A DNA stretch of 32,639 nt, taken from the NCBI GenBank assembly GCA_000787465.1, contig JSYX01000310.1:1-32639 (forward strand), read 5' to 3'. Both the position numbers and the translations under genes were made by a program. How positions within the stretch are numbered: position 1 is the stretch's first letter; each line of letters starts with the position of its first letter. This DNA comes from Thermomucor indicae-seudaticae. Its lineage: Eukaryota; Mucoromycota; Mucoromycetes; Mucorales; Lichtheimiaceae. The notes below the pieces were generated by a model. The model saw nothing but the letters and a program-made list of their open reading frames with translations. It was not told the origin of the DNA and did not search any database. Positions 21,030 to 30,599 of the stretch are shown here, one piece after another.

Positions 21030-21405
21030 GCTGTTATGTGTATATGCTCAAAATGGGCTTCGGAAAAGCGAAAGTTTTTTTGTGTGTTGTTTACAGTGGA
21101 AGCAGGGTTTCTCCGACATCTCATTGGCCATGCGAATAAGCAGCGGGTTTGTAGCTGTTGATACGACATACAGGAAAGCGTATTCTCTTTGCAGAAACGT
21201 TTTGCACTTTTGAAATAGCATTTTACGCTCTCTCTCTACAAAGTGAGTTTGCCTTCCCAGAATGTTGCTTTACGCCATGTATTTGCGCCAGCAAATAACG
21301 CAAAATAATAGGCTGTGCGCATTACTTGAACGCAGAACTCATTTATAGATTGCCATTTCAAGCAGTGCAAAGGTTTCAGGAATAGGTATGCGCACTTTAT
21401 GAACG
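21030..21405. other. Tim9 upstream region
   Basis: No further gene seen. On the minus strand the sequence just upstream of the Tim9 ATG contains a TATACACATAA stretch. CT-rich runs occur near 21225-21240. Confidence 0.35.
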
Positions 21406-21407
21406 TA

Positions 21408-21964
21408 CAGTGCCCGCTCGTTGTGGCGATCACCCCAGGAAAACCAAAAGTGATCACTGCATAAAATTATCACTACATAAATCAATCAGTAGTTGTAACA
21501 TATCATCTTCCAATTGTTTCCATAGGCTTCACAAGAGAAAGCATGCTTCGAGAATAATCGCTGATCATCACGGATGAACGTTTTGCTCGTTTCCAGAGAA
21601 CGAGGATGGAATATCACTTTAACAATGATTTTTAGACATATAAACGGGCCCTTCAGGTTGTCTTCATGTTCGTTTTCAGTGTTCACTTCAATGTCCCCGA
21701 TTGATTACCTCAAGAGAGATCAGAGAAGCAGTATCTCAGTCAACGAAAAGAAAGCTACTCAGCGACGCCAACGAGGAGACCAGCGAGGCAAAGCGGTTTT
21801 ATTTCAGCAATCGACAGAAACTGGCTATCTGTTATCAGCGCTTGACAAAACAATGCATCTGAACATTGATCACTACATAGAATTAGTGATATTTCCCTGC
21901 TTACCAAAATGGTGAATAAATAGAGCGATCACTACATAATTATTACTACAGCGAGCGGGAACTG
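21408..21964 (+). mobile_element. Non-autonomous Tc1/mariner-type element, copy 1 (557 bp)
   Basis: Flanked by TA on both sides (21406-21407 and 21965-21966). The ends are inverted repeats beginning CAGTGCCCGCTCGTTGTGG; the right end read backwards begins CAGTTCCCGCTCGCTGTAG. Inside each end are motifs of the type GATCACTACATAA/ATTATCACTACA, in direct orientation. No transposase frame. The first 180 bp and last 130 bp match the element at 25357-26201; the middle (about 21606-21835) does not align by eye. Confidence 0.75.
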
Positions 21965-21966
21965 TA

Positions 21967-22835
21967 TTAGACTTTCTTTCGCCTTCCAAACGGGTATTAG
22001 GATTTTGAGGACGGTGGCAGCGGACGTATCCGTCATACTCATTGTCCAAGTTCCAGCTTTGGCCTACCGACTGCACTCGTAGTTTCAGGCAGGCAGTTCT
22101 TCATGCTTAGACATACGCATTGCTTCATGTACCGTGTTCTCGCCAATGCCACAGACCACAGCAAGAAACGGGGGGGGGGGGTTAAGACCCGTGACCTCCT
22201 TCAGTATCCCTTTAAAAACACTTATGGACGTTCAGGATGATGCAGTATTCATTCGCCGATACTGCCGCGCAGTTTCGTCTAGGAGGGTGATCGCTCACCG
22301 TCGCAAGATGTAATCTTAAGTAAACTGACGTGTAGTGCTATAAGTAACAACTGTTTTTTGGTGCCAGGACAGCGAAAAATTGAGTGGTGTCGTTTTCTTT
22401 CAGAGCGTTGATAGGAAAAACCAGTATGAAGGGAGCAGCGGATATGAACCCATTCAAAGCTACCGTCAAACGTGGATAAAATTAAGTCCAATTATGTTTG
22501 TTTGCTAGGTAAGCACTGATATCTTAATGTGCTTCCTTTTCCTTTTACAAAGTCTCGAAGGGTCTCTATTGCATAGCAACTGGATGACACGCTATGTATA
22601 ATTACGGAGACTTTTCTTGTCAAGAAGCAAATTCCGCTGATACTCGTGGTACAGAGTAACCGATATCGGCTCGTTTAGACTGTAAATCGTCACAGGTGCA
22701 TTATTCTCTTCGCCTCGAGGGAGTCACTGCCGATTCATTAGAAATTCGGTTTCTCAGTTACAGTTCTTTCTACTAACGGGCTGATAATCTTTCTTAGTTT
22801 GATCTTTATCGGATATAAAATACAGTACCAGAGAT
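21967..22835. other. Gene-poor stretch with a decayed transposase-like fragment
   Basis: Apart from the HTH-like remnant at 22042-22168 I see no gene. A minus-strand frame at 22279-22491 is open but unrecognised. The right end is the presumed promoter of the small gene starting at 22836, with TATAAAA at 22814-22820. Confidence 0.35.
22042..22168 (-). pseudogene. HTH-like transposase remnant
   Basis: Minus-strand reading gives FLAVVCGIGENTVHEAMRMS then KHEELPA and a stop; one base out of frame follows SAVGRPKLELGQ. The helix-turn-helix-like 'GIGENTVHEAM' and the 'VGRPKLEL' linker are typical of the N-terminal part of IS630/Tc1-type transposases. The reading begins next to a run of 12 G, and the rest of the gene is missing. 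Assignment is inference from short motifs. Confidence 0.35.
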
Positions 22836-23402
22836 ATGGCCTTTGCGCAAAGACACGGTTCCTATGATGGAAACTTGGAAGACGTACGTAGAATGGGACT
22901 TTTACGCGCGTAATGCCCATCATGCAGAGAGAGAGAGAGAGATCTGCCCTGCCTCGAGCCGTCTAATAATTCGGCATACAAGGCGTGGACTACAAAAAGT
23001 TTCTAACAGGAGTGCTTCGGGTCGTTTCGATTAATCCGAAACTTCTCGTTTATGATACTCCAAGCTTCCAAACATATCATGCACGTCTTCGGTAATTTTA
23101 GTAGTCGTCATAAGCAATTCCAGACTAATTGTACGTCTTTTCAGCGTCGTCTCGTCGCTGGTTGCGCTTGGCGGAGCTATCTAGTAACCAGTCATTCACT
23201 GACTGTGGTGTCCCTTCGATGGATTATGGCCTACGGAACCTTGCATTTCCCTTTCAGAGTGCCCTATACGCTGTATGCTTTCCGTTCGACATTCTCTGAC
23301 AGTTGATATTTGCTGCACAATTGATTTCTCAGTGATACGCAGAGTACTTTTTATGACCATCATCCGGATCCCGTCCATGGCTGCTGCGCCTCTTCTGCCT
23401 AA
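22836..23402 (+). CDS. Candidate small membrane protein, four exons
   Basis: Exons 22836-22887, 22983-23091, 23145-23183 and 23333-23402 give 270 nt (89 aa) with consistent phases. The product begins MAFAQRHGSYDGNLED, continues VDYKKFLTGVLRVVSINPKL, has one likely membrane segment (VVSSLVALGGAIY) and ends HHPDPVHGCCASSA. A TATA box (22814-22820) lies 16-22 nt before the ATG, which is close. Intron 1 (95 nt) holds a GA microsatellite. Intron 3 (149 nt) is long and contains another protein-like stretch (ALYAVCFPFDIL), so the 3' half may be spliced differently. Not recognised. Confidence 0.4.
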
Positions 23403-23784
23403 CAAGTTGATAGACGTACAATAGCTCATATGTATCAAACTGCTGTTACCTATATAACGGCTTGATGTCAACCTCAGTTGCTAATGACCACCCCGACCAA
23501 GGAATTGCATTGACAGTAATAGCTCTTGCCACAGTTCCGAGAATTCGGCAAACCAAAGGAAACTCGTGGATTTTGATGGCCCTTTTTCTGTCAGAAACTC
23601 TGTTCGTCGTCATGCGTATCCCATTGGTTCCATTAAACGTAATGTATCTGCAAAAAGGTTAACTTAACTTTATGCATTAAAAATAATTACGTCACTATAA
23701 TTATTGAATAGCGCAAGCATATGCTGCTCCAAGGGAAAGTATCCGCGGCGACTATTCCCAATCCGGACAGTAATCAAAAATCTC
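23403..23784. other. Short intergenic stretch
   Basis: A 66-codon plus frame (about 23462-23662) is open but unrecognised. AT-rich sequence precedes the TATA box at 23785. Confidence 0.3.
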
Positions 23785-23790
23785 TATAAA
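23785..23790 (+). promoter_or_regulatory. TATA box of a small candidate gene
   Basis: TATAAA followed, about 25 nt on, by a pyrimidine-rich leader (23811-23880) that looks like a 5' UTR. Confidence 0.4.
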
Positions 23791-23919
23791 CAAGCACCTT
23801 TTTGACGAGACGTTTTCCTTTTGTTCTGCTTACTCTTGCTCTTCCTGTCTATTTCAACACTCCAATCAATAACCAACTCTTGCAATATGTTATTTTGCGC
23901 TTTCCGGAGGCCAAAAAGA

Positions 23920-24086
23920 CCATGCGAGCCGTCAAGTCCTCCTTTGACAGAGATGAAAATTACGTATACCTTTTTCCCGTATATCCGACCTGGCGTTCGC
24001 CTGTCATGCACTACCAAAACTTTCCATACTCGCACTCTTTGTATTTGCCCTTTGCGGCTGGTCCGCACTATCCACCGTTACAATAA
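23920..24086 (+). CDS. Candidate small Tyr/Pro-rich protein
   Basis: A 54-aa frame from ATG 23920: MRAVKSSFDRDENYVYLFPV, then a Tyr/Pro-rich remainder ending AAGPHYPPLQ; the TAA overlaps an AATAAA polyadenylation signal (24082-24087). The same frame is open upstream (LQYVILRFPEAKK), so the real N-terminus may lie before 23920 or in another exon. An earlier ATG at 23887 opens a different frame of 118 codons that runs through the AATAAA and is less protein-like. TATA box, leader and poly(A) signal suggest a transcript; the coding frame is uncertain. Not recognised. Confidence 0.35.
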
Positions 24087-25354
24087 AGACTGTATGTACC
24101 TGAGTTTCATCTCACTGTGCATATCTGCACTTCCAATACCGCGTCATTATATATACTTACATTCACTTGCATATGCTACCTTTAATCATTTGTACGCATC
24201 CTCATCAATTGCATCCGTAACGTTTAGTCATATATTATTTTAATAAAACCACGGTTGTAGAAGCATTTCTAACATGTTTGTAAAAATATCTAATAGATAT
24301 AAATAATTTTTCCTTGTTTCCGTATATTGTTGATGAGACAATGTTGTAATACAAGTCAACCTGTGCCACCTGAAGATGCCGTCGTACATGATACAGACTG
24401 GTGGTCTAGATTCTCCTGTATTCAAATACGGCTTAGAACTAGTGTTGCTGTGCTTTCCGTCGACCGATCAATTACCACCGCCAACTTCACATATAAACGC
24501 TGGACTTTTATAGACCATGCTGTGATCACCAGAAAGAATAACTTTTGGAAGCCAAGGAAAAAATCAAAAAGTGGGACGTGCATGCTCATGGTGGCTGATA
24601 TCTTGCGTCCAGCCTGAAACAGCACGTGTCTGTAAAGAGATCTGTATGATTCTGAATCTAGAACACCTTTTCGCTGCTGACATTCTAGCCTGATATGGAA
24701 ATACGTAAATATCAGGCCAAAAAGCTCAAGTCACATACAATGACATACCAGCGTTGCAGCCAAGCAATTAAAATCCTAAGGAAAGAACAAGAAATTTTAC
24801 TCTCAGGACAAGCTATAAAAATATGAGTCTTTTTCTTCTGCACCTGCTTTGATCGCATCGGAATTCCATGCGATGCAATATAACTCTCAAACGCAAGCAA
24901 GGTATGATATATAGCAGAAAATTAAAAGGAAAAATGCTTCTGTGGTTATATCCATATTCGGGTCTTGCAGTCTTGGTGTACTTACCCACTTGTGTTTTTC
25001 CCATATAAATGACAGGAATAACCGAATAAACCATTCACAATGAATTTAGAGCGCCCTACTCAATGTGTGCCTAGCTTCGATCAAGCAGTTAAATGCTGAT
25101 CATTTCGATCTAGAGCCCAGGATAGTCTTACGGATTGTTCGAAACAGGCTGTACAGAAAAACCGCACTATCATCCTGACTAAAGCAGAAGTATCAATGTC
25201 CACGTCATACAGCTGTCAAAAGAATTTTCGCTTTAAAAAGTACTCTTTATTGTCTGCATACGAAACGAACGTATGTCTCTGATGGCCTTGATGTCCATCA
25301 TAACAACGTGCTCAAGCACGAAGCCAGACTATCCCGCGCACGGACTTCATCACA
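24087..25354. other. 1.27-kb region without a supported gene
   Basis: AT-rich sequence. Minus-strand frames around 24422-24625 and 24712-25034 contain hydrophobic stretches (FLVITAWSIKVQRLYVKLAV) but no start/splice structure I could fit. Confidence 0.35.
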
Positions 25355-25356
25355 TA

Positions 25357-26201
25357 CAGCACCTGCGCGCTGTAATCACGGCGGGAAAATCAAAAAGTGA
25401 TCACCACATAAAATTATCACTGCATAAATTAATCAGCGTGTGTAGATATCATTTTCCAATGGGTTCCATTGGCTTCACATGAGAAAGCATGCTTGTAAAT
25501 AATCGTTAATTATCACAGGTGAACGTTTGGCTAGTTTCTATAGAACGCTGGGGAAGATGATGGAATAGTACTTTCGCAATTAGTTTAGATTGAGGAAACG
25601 GTGTCGAATGAGCTTGGCAATTTGACAACTTGCGTATACAGGGAAGGTTGTGCAGTGGATGCGTTTCATATTACCCCTGATGATGAGCAGCAAGAAATAC
25701 ACGCTTGTTCGCTCCATAGATCAGATGATCAATGATGTCCTGACCAGCAGAGATGAAGGTACAGTAATAAAATTGTTACTCTACCTGATTGTGCTAATTC
25801 CTTTTTGAAGACATGATAAGAGAAATGAAGAACACCAGGATCCGGTTGTGGGAGAAGATGACCAGGAACGAAAGCGGTTGCTGGCGGAAGTTCTAAACGT
25901 CTGGCAACTTGAGGATGAATACATCTGGAGTTAATCAGCCTCCTCAAGAAAAATCTTTCTAGAACGCAGTCGGCAGAATTGAAGGAAGCCAAGCAGACCG
26001 AAACTACATCTCTTTTAGAAAATAAAATCACAGTCAGCACTTTCATTGGCGCTTGATAAAGCAATGCTCCATCTGAAAGCGATCATTGATCACTACGCAG
26101 AATTAGTGATATTTCCCTGCTTATCAAGATGGTGAATGGAAAAAAGTGATCACCAAATCAGGCGATCACTACATCATTATCACAACAGCGAGCGGTTACT
26201 A
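25357..26201 (+). mobile_element. Non-autonomous Tc1/mariner-type element, copy 2 (845 bp)
   Basis: TA flanks at 25355-25356 and 26202-26203. The 5' end (CAGCACCTGCGCGCTGTAAT) is a degenerate form of copy 1's end; the 3' end keeps GCGAGCGGTTACT. Homology to copy 1 covers about 25375-25555 (shared AGTGATCACCACATAAAATT, TTCCAATGGGTTCCAT) and 26045-26201 (shared GAATTAGTGATATTTCCCTG). The middle is some 260 bp longer than in copy 1 and contains an open stretch 25815-25934 reading QERKRLLAEVLNVWQLEDEY then a stop. Confidence 0.7.
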
Positions 26202-26203
26202 TA

Positions 26204-26616
26204 GTGGCGATGTGTTGTGAAACTCTGCGCTCGCTGGTCGTATCTTAACCTCGCTAGATGGACTGAGCAACGTTCTTGACTGAGTGGATGCCACAGTATG
26301 TGGCAGTTTCTTTTTTCTGGCACACTTGATGCGAGACACCATCCGTAGTTATGACTTTTTCCCGGCACCGATGAAGACAAGCATTGCAAACCTGGACATG
26401 TGTAAGCATACATACAGGTACCAAAAGCGTATGTGGTGGTCCGATAGAGGGACGACTGAAAAGTACGCGAGACTCTGCTTTATTGTGGAAAGGGAGGGAA
26501 AACCGCCAATACTACTTTACAGGGTCTAGTAGTCTGCCAGTAAAAGAAAAGGTTTGCAAATGGAGATTGAAATCTGTGTAACTGTCGTATTGTCGTATTT
26601 CGACATAAGATAATGA
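26204..26616. other. Coding-like fragment, no intact gene
   Basis: Two overlapping plus frames (about 26369-26528 and 26417-26580) are open and protein-like (CKHTYRYQKRMWWSDRG; LLWKGRENRQYYFTGSSSL) but short. Likely remnant of a repeat. Confidence 0.3.
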
Positions 26617-26824
26617 GGTGGGTCACAGTGGCTCAACCTGAAAATTTTCAGGTTGCGGGGTTAAATTGGTTGGACAAAATTAGAAGCTGAAAAAACCTGA
26701 AATCGAACCAAAAGCCTTTGGACTTCAGGTTTCTTCAGCTTTTTTATCTTTTCATTTCATTGGGTATCAGTCTCATTTTCCGAAAACTGAAAATTTTCAG
26801 GTTGAGCTATACTGTGACCCACCC
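26617..26824. mobile_element. Hairpin MITE, 208 bp
   Basis: Terminal inverted repeats GGTGGGTCACAGT...ACTGTGACCCACCC, each followed by GCTCAACCTGAAAATTTTCA, which contains the 16-bp palindrome CCTGAAAATTTTCAGG (5' copy; the 3' copy differs by one base). The inner arms also pair (AGCTGAAAAAACCTGAA with TTCAGGTTTCTTCAGCT), so almost the whole element folds back. A perfect TAATGA direct repeat flanks it (26611-26616 and 26825-26830), consistent with a target-site duplication. No coding capacity. Confidence 0.75.
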
Positions 26825-26830
26825 TAATGA

Positions 26831-27424
26831 CTGAAACACCTTTCATTCCAGAAGTAGTAAATCCAAGTAGACATAACATTGGTCAATCGGACATTGAAAA
26901 GAGGTTGTTGTAAAAGTTGAAAAAGTATAAAACGTAAAAATCAGTTAATTGCAATTCTCGATCACTAGTTGTTTGCATAAAAGTACCAAAAGCGCAATGG
27001 TAATAAACATAGATCTTTTTCTTCCAAAGGTTTATTTCTACTCTCTTGAGCCAAAAGGGTTTATTTTACCTTACTGTATAACACCTTGTACTATTTTCAT
27101 CAAGTTTCTTGAACGGCGTGTAACGGATATTCTAACGTCTATTTTCCGTTCCATCACAAGGTTTCAGATCTGTAATTAAAACTACAGTCTAGGCACAGCC
27201 AACAGACTCTGACACAGATCAAGGAACAACAATTGGTTCTTCATGACGAGACCAATCCATCGCATCTTTAATCTCTCTTTGAAAAACTTTTCATAACTGC
27301 GATATCGACCCAGACAAAGATATAAATACAGAGCAACTGTAAACGAAATAGAGTAATCCTACTTGGAGTCTCAAAGGACTTACCTGTCTCACCATAGAAA
27401 AATTTCGCGTTAAAAATTGTGGAA
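26831..27424. other. AT-rich region without a supported gene
   Basis: Short frames on both strands (26949-27179 plus; 27268-27483 minus) lack motifs, leader or splice structure. Confidence 0.3.
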
Positions 27425-27845
27425 AGTCGTGAAAACGAGTTTTTGATGGACTCCTGAAAAGGCCATGAATATTGAAATTTCACGGTTTTTCACGAAACAC
27501 AGGTATTCACAAGATACAACGGATATTCACCTCGGAAAATCACCCAGATCAATGCATATTCACCTAAAATCCTCTGTCTGAGTGTCGCTCGGGCTTCGTG
27601 AAAACCCGTGAATTCTGGTTAAAAGCACCTTAACTACCGTGAATGCTCCTGGATTCTTGTGAATGAGGTTGCTTTTAATAGAGTGAACAGCCATGAAAAG
27701 GTATACATTATCGTGCTTTTTGAGTTGAAACTCGTGAAAAATTGTGAAAGAGGGTTCAATAGAGTTTATTTATATTCACGAATAGCATTAAAATGTGTAA
27801 AAACGTGTTACGTATGCTTACGAGTGGAATTAAAGATCGTGAAAA
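27425..27845. repeat. Dense GTGAA/TTCAC motif array
   Basis: Fifteen GTGAA or TTCAC pentamers in 420 bp, against about one expected by chance. In the left half they are mainly TTCAC (27479, 27489, 27506, 27526, 27559); from about 27599 mainly GTGAA (27599, 27608, 27639, 27659, 27682, 27734, 27743, 27839), so the array is roughly inverted about 27580. Many are CGTGAAAA. No coding frame explains it. Confidence 0.65.
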
Positions 27846-27892
27846 GCTGTTATTTATTTTTACGTAAATGTACGTTATAAGTGTTGTTTTTA

Positions 27893-28845
27893 CTAACTAC
27901 TATGTCTGCCGCGTCCGCTTCCACGACCAAGACCAAGACCACGTCCTCTTCCTCCTCCTCTGCCTTCGCTTGTCTCTCCTTCCCTGTTACATCTTGATCT
28001 GGCGCTTGCGTTGTCGGCAACAACGGTCTCGCTTGTGTTTTCTTCGACTGCCATCGGCTGCTCGGAGGAAGCAGTACTATATTAAAATCAATGAATAAAT
28101 CAGTATCTACTTGCGCGATTTGTGAAGTTTGACTCTCTTGCTGACAATTAGTCAAATATGCAAAGGAAACAATGATATACGGACGTTTCCGGAATGCTTG
28201 CAGGCGCAGACGTGATGATCTAACTACTACCATATTGTCAATGTAAAAGTTAGACAGCGAACACGCGGCGATATTTATACAGATCGAACATGTCTGAGGG
28301 CGCGCCGTTGTTTCCTTCTCCGGTGGCCGTGTCGGTCGTCCCATTTCTCGGATCGTCTGTGCTCCGAGCACCAATTTCGCTCGCAGTGTTGGAGAATTAT
28401 TCCTGTTTTGTCTTGTACAATTTTTTCAAAAGATTCGGTCGTTATTCCTTGCTGACTGTCACCCATGGGGGGAATACATGTTGTCCGGGTCCATTCTTCT
28501 TGCGAGCTGGTCAATTGATACGTTGGCTATTTCCTTAATCGTGGCGACCAAGGCAATACGCCTTGGCATGTCCATGTCGCCGTTGGGATCGACGACTCCA
28601 CAAATGTCTTCCTCCTTGATATCCTTCACCTTCCGCTTTCCATTGATGCAAATGGTTGTCGATCGAGGTATGATGTTTGCGTGGGTCGCTCTTGTGTCTG
28701 GAGTCGATCCGCTATGGGTTGAAGACGTTCCCGCTTCTTGCAGAGCATCCGTAATTCGCTGTTGGTTTTGACTGAGTTCGCCAATTGCATTGGCAATAGA
28801 AGCCAGCGCATGCCTAATTGCTTGTAAGTCAGAATTGCTCGCCAT
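27893..28845 (-). CDS. Unknown protein with RGG-rich tail, possibly frameshifted
   Basis: Exon 1 runs from ATG 28845 (MASNSDLQAIRHALASIANA) to about 28463 and encodes a helical, possibly coiled-coil N-terminus plus STTICINGKRKVKDIKEEDI and VDPNGDMDMPRRIALVATIK. The last exon (27893-28076, after TAATATAG) encodes MAVEENTSETVVADNASARS and the Gly/Arg-rich tail GRGGGRGRGLGLGRG, stop at 27893. Joining the two with one 386-nt intron keeps phase (567 nt, 188 aa), but that intron is long for this genome. Alternatively a one-base change in the C6 run near 28466-28471 would let exon 1 continue into a protein-like stretch (GITTESFEKIVQDKTGIILQ). RGG tails usually bind RNA or DNA. A TATA box lies about 55 nt upstream. 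Family unknown; perhaps part of a mobile element. Confidence 0.45.
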
Positions 28846-28898
28846 AGCAGAAGTAAAGAAGAAAGCGAAGCAGCATCTGTATCCTCATCCCGCTGTAC

Positions 28899-28906
28899 TT
28901 ATATAA
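28899..28906 (-). promoter_or_regulatory. TATA box of the RGG-tail gene
   Basis: TTTATATAAG on the minus strand, about 55 nt before ATG 28845, followed by a pyrimidine-rich leader. Confidence 0.5.
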
Positions 28907-29132
28907 AATCAAGAATTGTGCGAGACAATTTGTCCAGGTGAAACCGCTTGAATTTAAGACTGCTGGCTAGAAAGGAAGCCCTAAGACTCTGCGAAGAAGT
29001 TACAGTACAGTGCCCTCGAGAAAAGAATGAGAAAATTTTTGCCCGATCGCCCGAACTTAAAATCGATATCTCTTTTTTAAAGTGTTGTTGCTCGTCATCT
29101 GTTCGTTCTTTCGCTTTCTTATTTCGTTTACT

Positions 29133-30460
29133 ATGACTTTAGACACTGCACAAAAGACTCGTATCATTACTTTGAGCGAAGAAGGGAGCATGGCGAAGCA
29201 AATTGAGGAGAAAACCGGTGTACCCTTAAAAACGGTATATCGAATTTTAAAGCAATTTAGAGAAAGAGGGACCATAGAAAGCCGTAAAAGCCCCGGACAA
29301 TATCGTAAACTTACGGAAAGAGACACGCGGGTCTTAGTTAGAGAAACCAAAAAGAACAGACGCGCAACCTTAGCAGAATTGACCAACAGCCTGCCCACGA
29401 AAGTTCACCCTGACACTGTGCGGACAACCTTACATAACGCAGGCATCCATAGCCGTGTCGCAGAAAAGAAGCCATTCCTTAATGACAGGCACACAAAGGG
29501 GCGCAAAGCCTTTGCGAAAAAGCACAAGAACTGGACGGTAGCCGATTGGCGAAAGGTAATCTGGACGGACGAATCCAGCTTTGAAATCGGCAAGAACTCA
29601 AGGCAAGTCCGTGTATGGCGTGCAGCCGATGAAGCTGACCGTCCGGATTGTCTGACACCAACTTTCAAGAGTGGTCGGTCATCAGTAATGGTCTAGGGTG
29701 CCATTTCTCACGGGAAGAAATCAGAGCTGGTCATTATGGAAGCAAATAAGCGTAATGGTGCTGATTTCGTGGATCAGGTCTGTCGTGTCTGACATAGCTG
29801 ACGGTAAAAGATCATGACCTTTAAGCGCGGCTAGAAGAGGTATTGGCTACATCTAATTGAATTACTCATTCTCTCATCTCGATCGGCAACATCGTCACAC
29901 CATTTCGTTGTGTATATAAGCTGGGTAGAATAATCTTTTTCATCTCATGTGGTTCTTTCAAAATAAATCGGGATCTCAACGACTCCAGTTGTCCTTTGTT
30001 TACTTCCATTCCTATTCTACCCAAATATCACAAAGTCTACAATGGTCCACTATACCGCTTCTTGCTAACAGTAAGGGATGGGATACTTATGGAGGATGGC
30101 GCCCTGACACACAGGAGCAAAGCGGCAAACGAGTGGAGAGAACTGCACCTCGTTGAGAAGTTAGAATGGCCGGCGCAATCACCGGATCTTAACCCGACCG
30201 AGAACGTGTGGAAGATGATGAAAGGTGCCCTGCAGAAAAGGATACATGAGATAAAAGGCTTTGACGACATGAAGAGATGTTTGCAAGAAGTCTGGGAATC
30301 TCTCGATACAGAAAACTTGACAAGTTTACAAACTCGATTCCAGATCGTATTAGAGAGGTTATCAATAATAACGGTGGAAGTACCAGATGGTAATTCTCCA
30401 CAAATACGACATGCCTCATGCATCAAACATAGCCTTAGTTTACATCATTGGATAGCTTAG
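29133..30460 (+). pseudogene. Tc1 (DD34E) transposase, disrupted
   Basis: ATG 29133 (MTLDTAQKTRIITLSEEG) opens a paired-like helix-turn-helix (KQIEEKTGVPLKTVYRILKQ), then the DDE core: first Asp in VIWTDESSFEIG, second in ILMEDGALTH, Glu in EWPAQSPDLNPTENVWK, 34 residues after the second Asp. Two lesions are visible. A TAG at 29694-29696 replaces the Trp expected after SSVMV. A 252-bp solo LTR plus its target duplication separates FVDQV from YNGPLYRFLL. The gene continues in frame after the LTR to a TAA at 30458. It cannot encode a full transposase as it stands. Confidence 0.88.
29781..30032 (+). mobile_element. Solo LTR nested in the Tc1 transposase gene
   Basis: 252 bp starting TGTCGTGTCTGACATAG and ending AATATCACA (TG...CA), flanked by AGGTC (29776-29780) and AAGTC (30033-30037), a 5-bp target duplication with one mismatch. 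It has a TATA box (TATATAAG, 29913-29920) and an AATAAA (29962-29967), the layout expected of an LTR. No internal retrotransposon sequence or second LTR is present. Orientation follows TATA before AATAAA. Confidence 0.75.
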
Positions 30461-30599
30461 AGCCTGAAGAACATGCATATGGTATCTGCATGTCTCTAAT
30501 TGTGCGCTTCATTAACACGAATGACGCACTAAAGTCATGGTACTCTCGAAATTTGCATGAAAATTTCGGACTTTTCTCATTCTTTGTTCGAGGGCACTG

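Larger units (their letters stand above)
29008..30599 (+). mobile_element. Tc1-type DNA transposon, full length (1592 bp)
   Basis: TA target duplications at 29006-29007 and 30600-30601. Terminal inverted repeats of about 28 bp start CAGTGCCCTCGA and continue AAAGAATGAGAAAA with two mismatches between ends. It carries one transposase gene in the plus orientation, broken by a stop and a nested solo LTR. It lies immediately before the first recognisable exon of the recombinase-like gene. Confidence 0.9.

Noticed and set aside
26417..26580. Second possible TnpB-like fragment (FTGSSSLPVKEK)
   Set aside because: Resemblance is a few residues only and the frame ends quickly; kept as a generic remnant.
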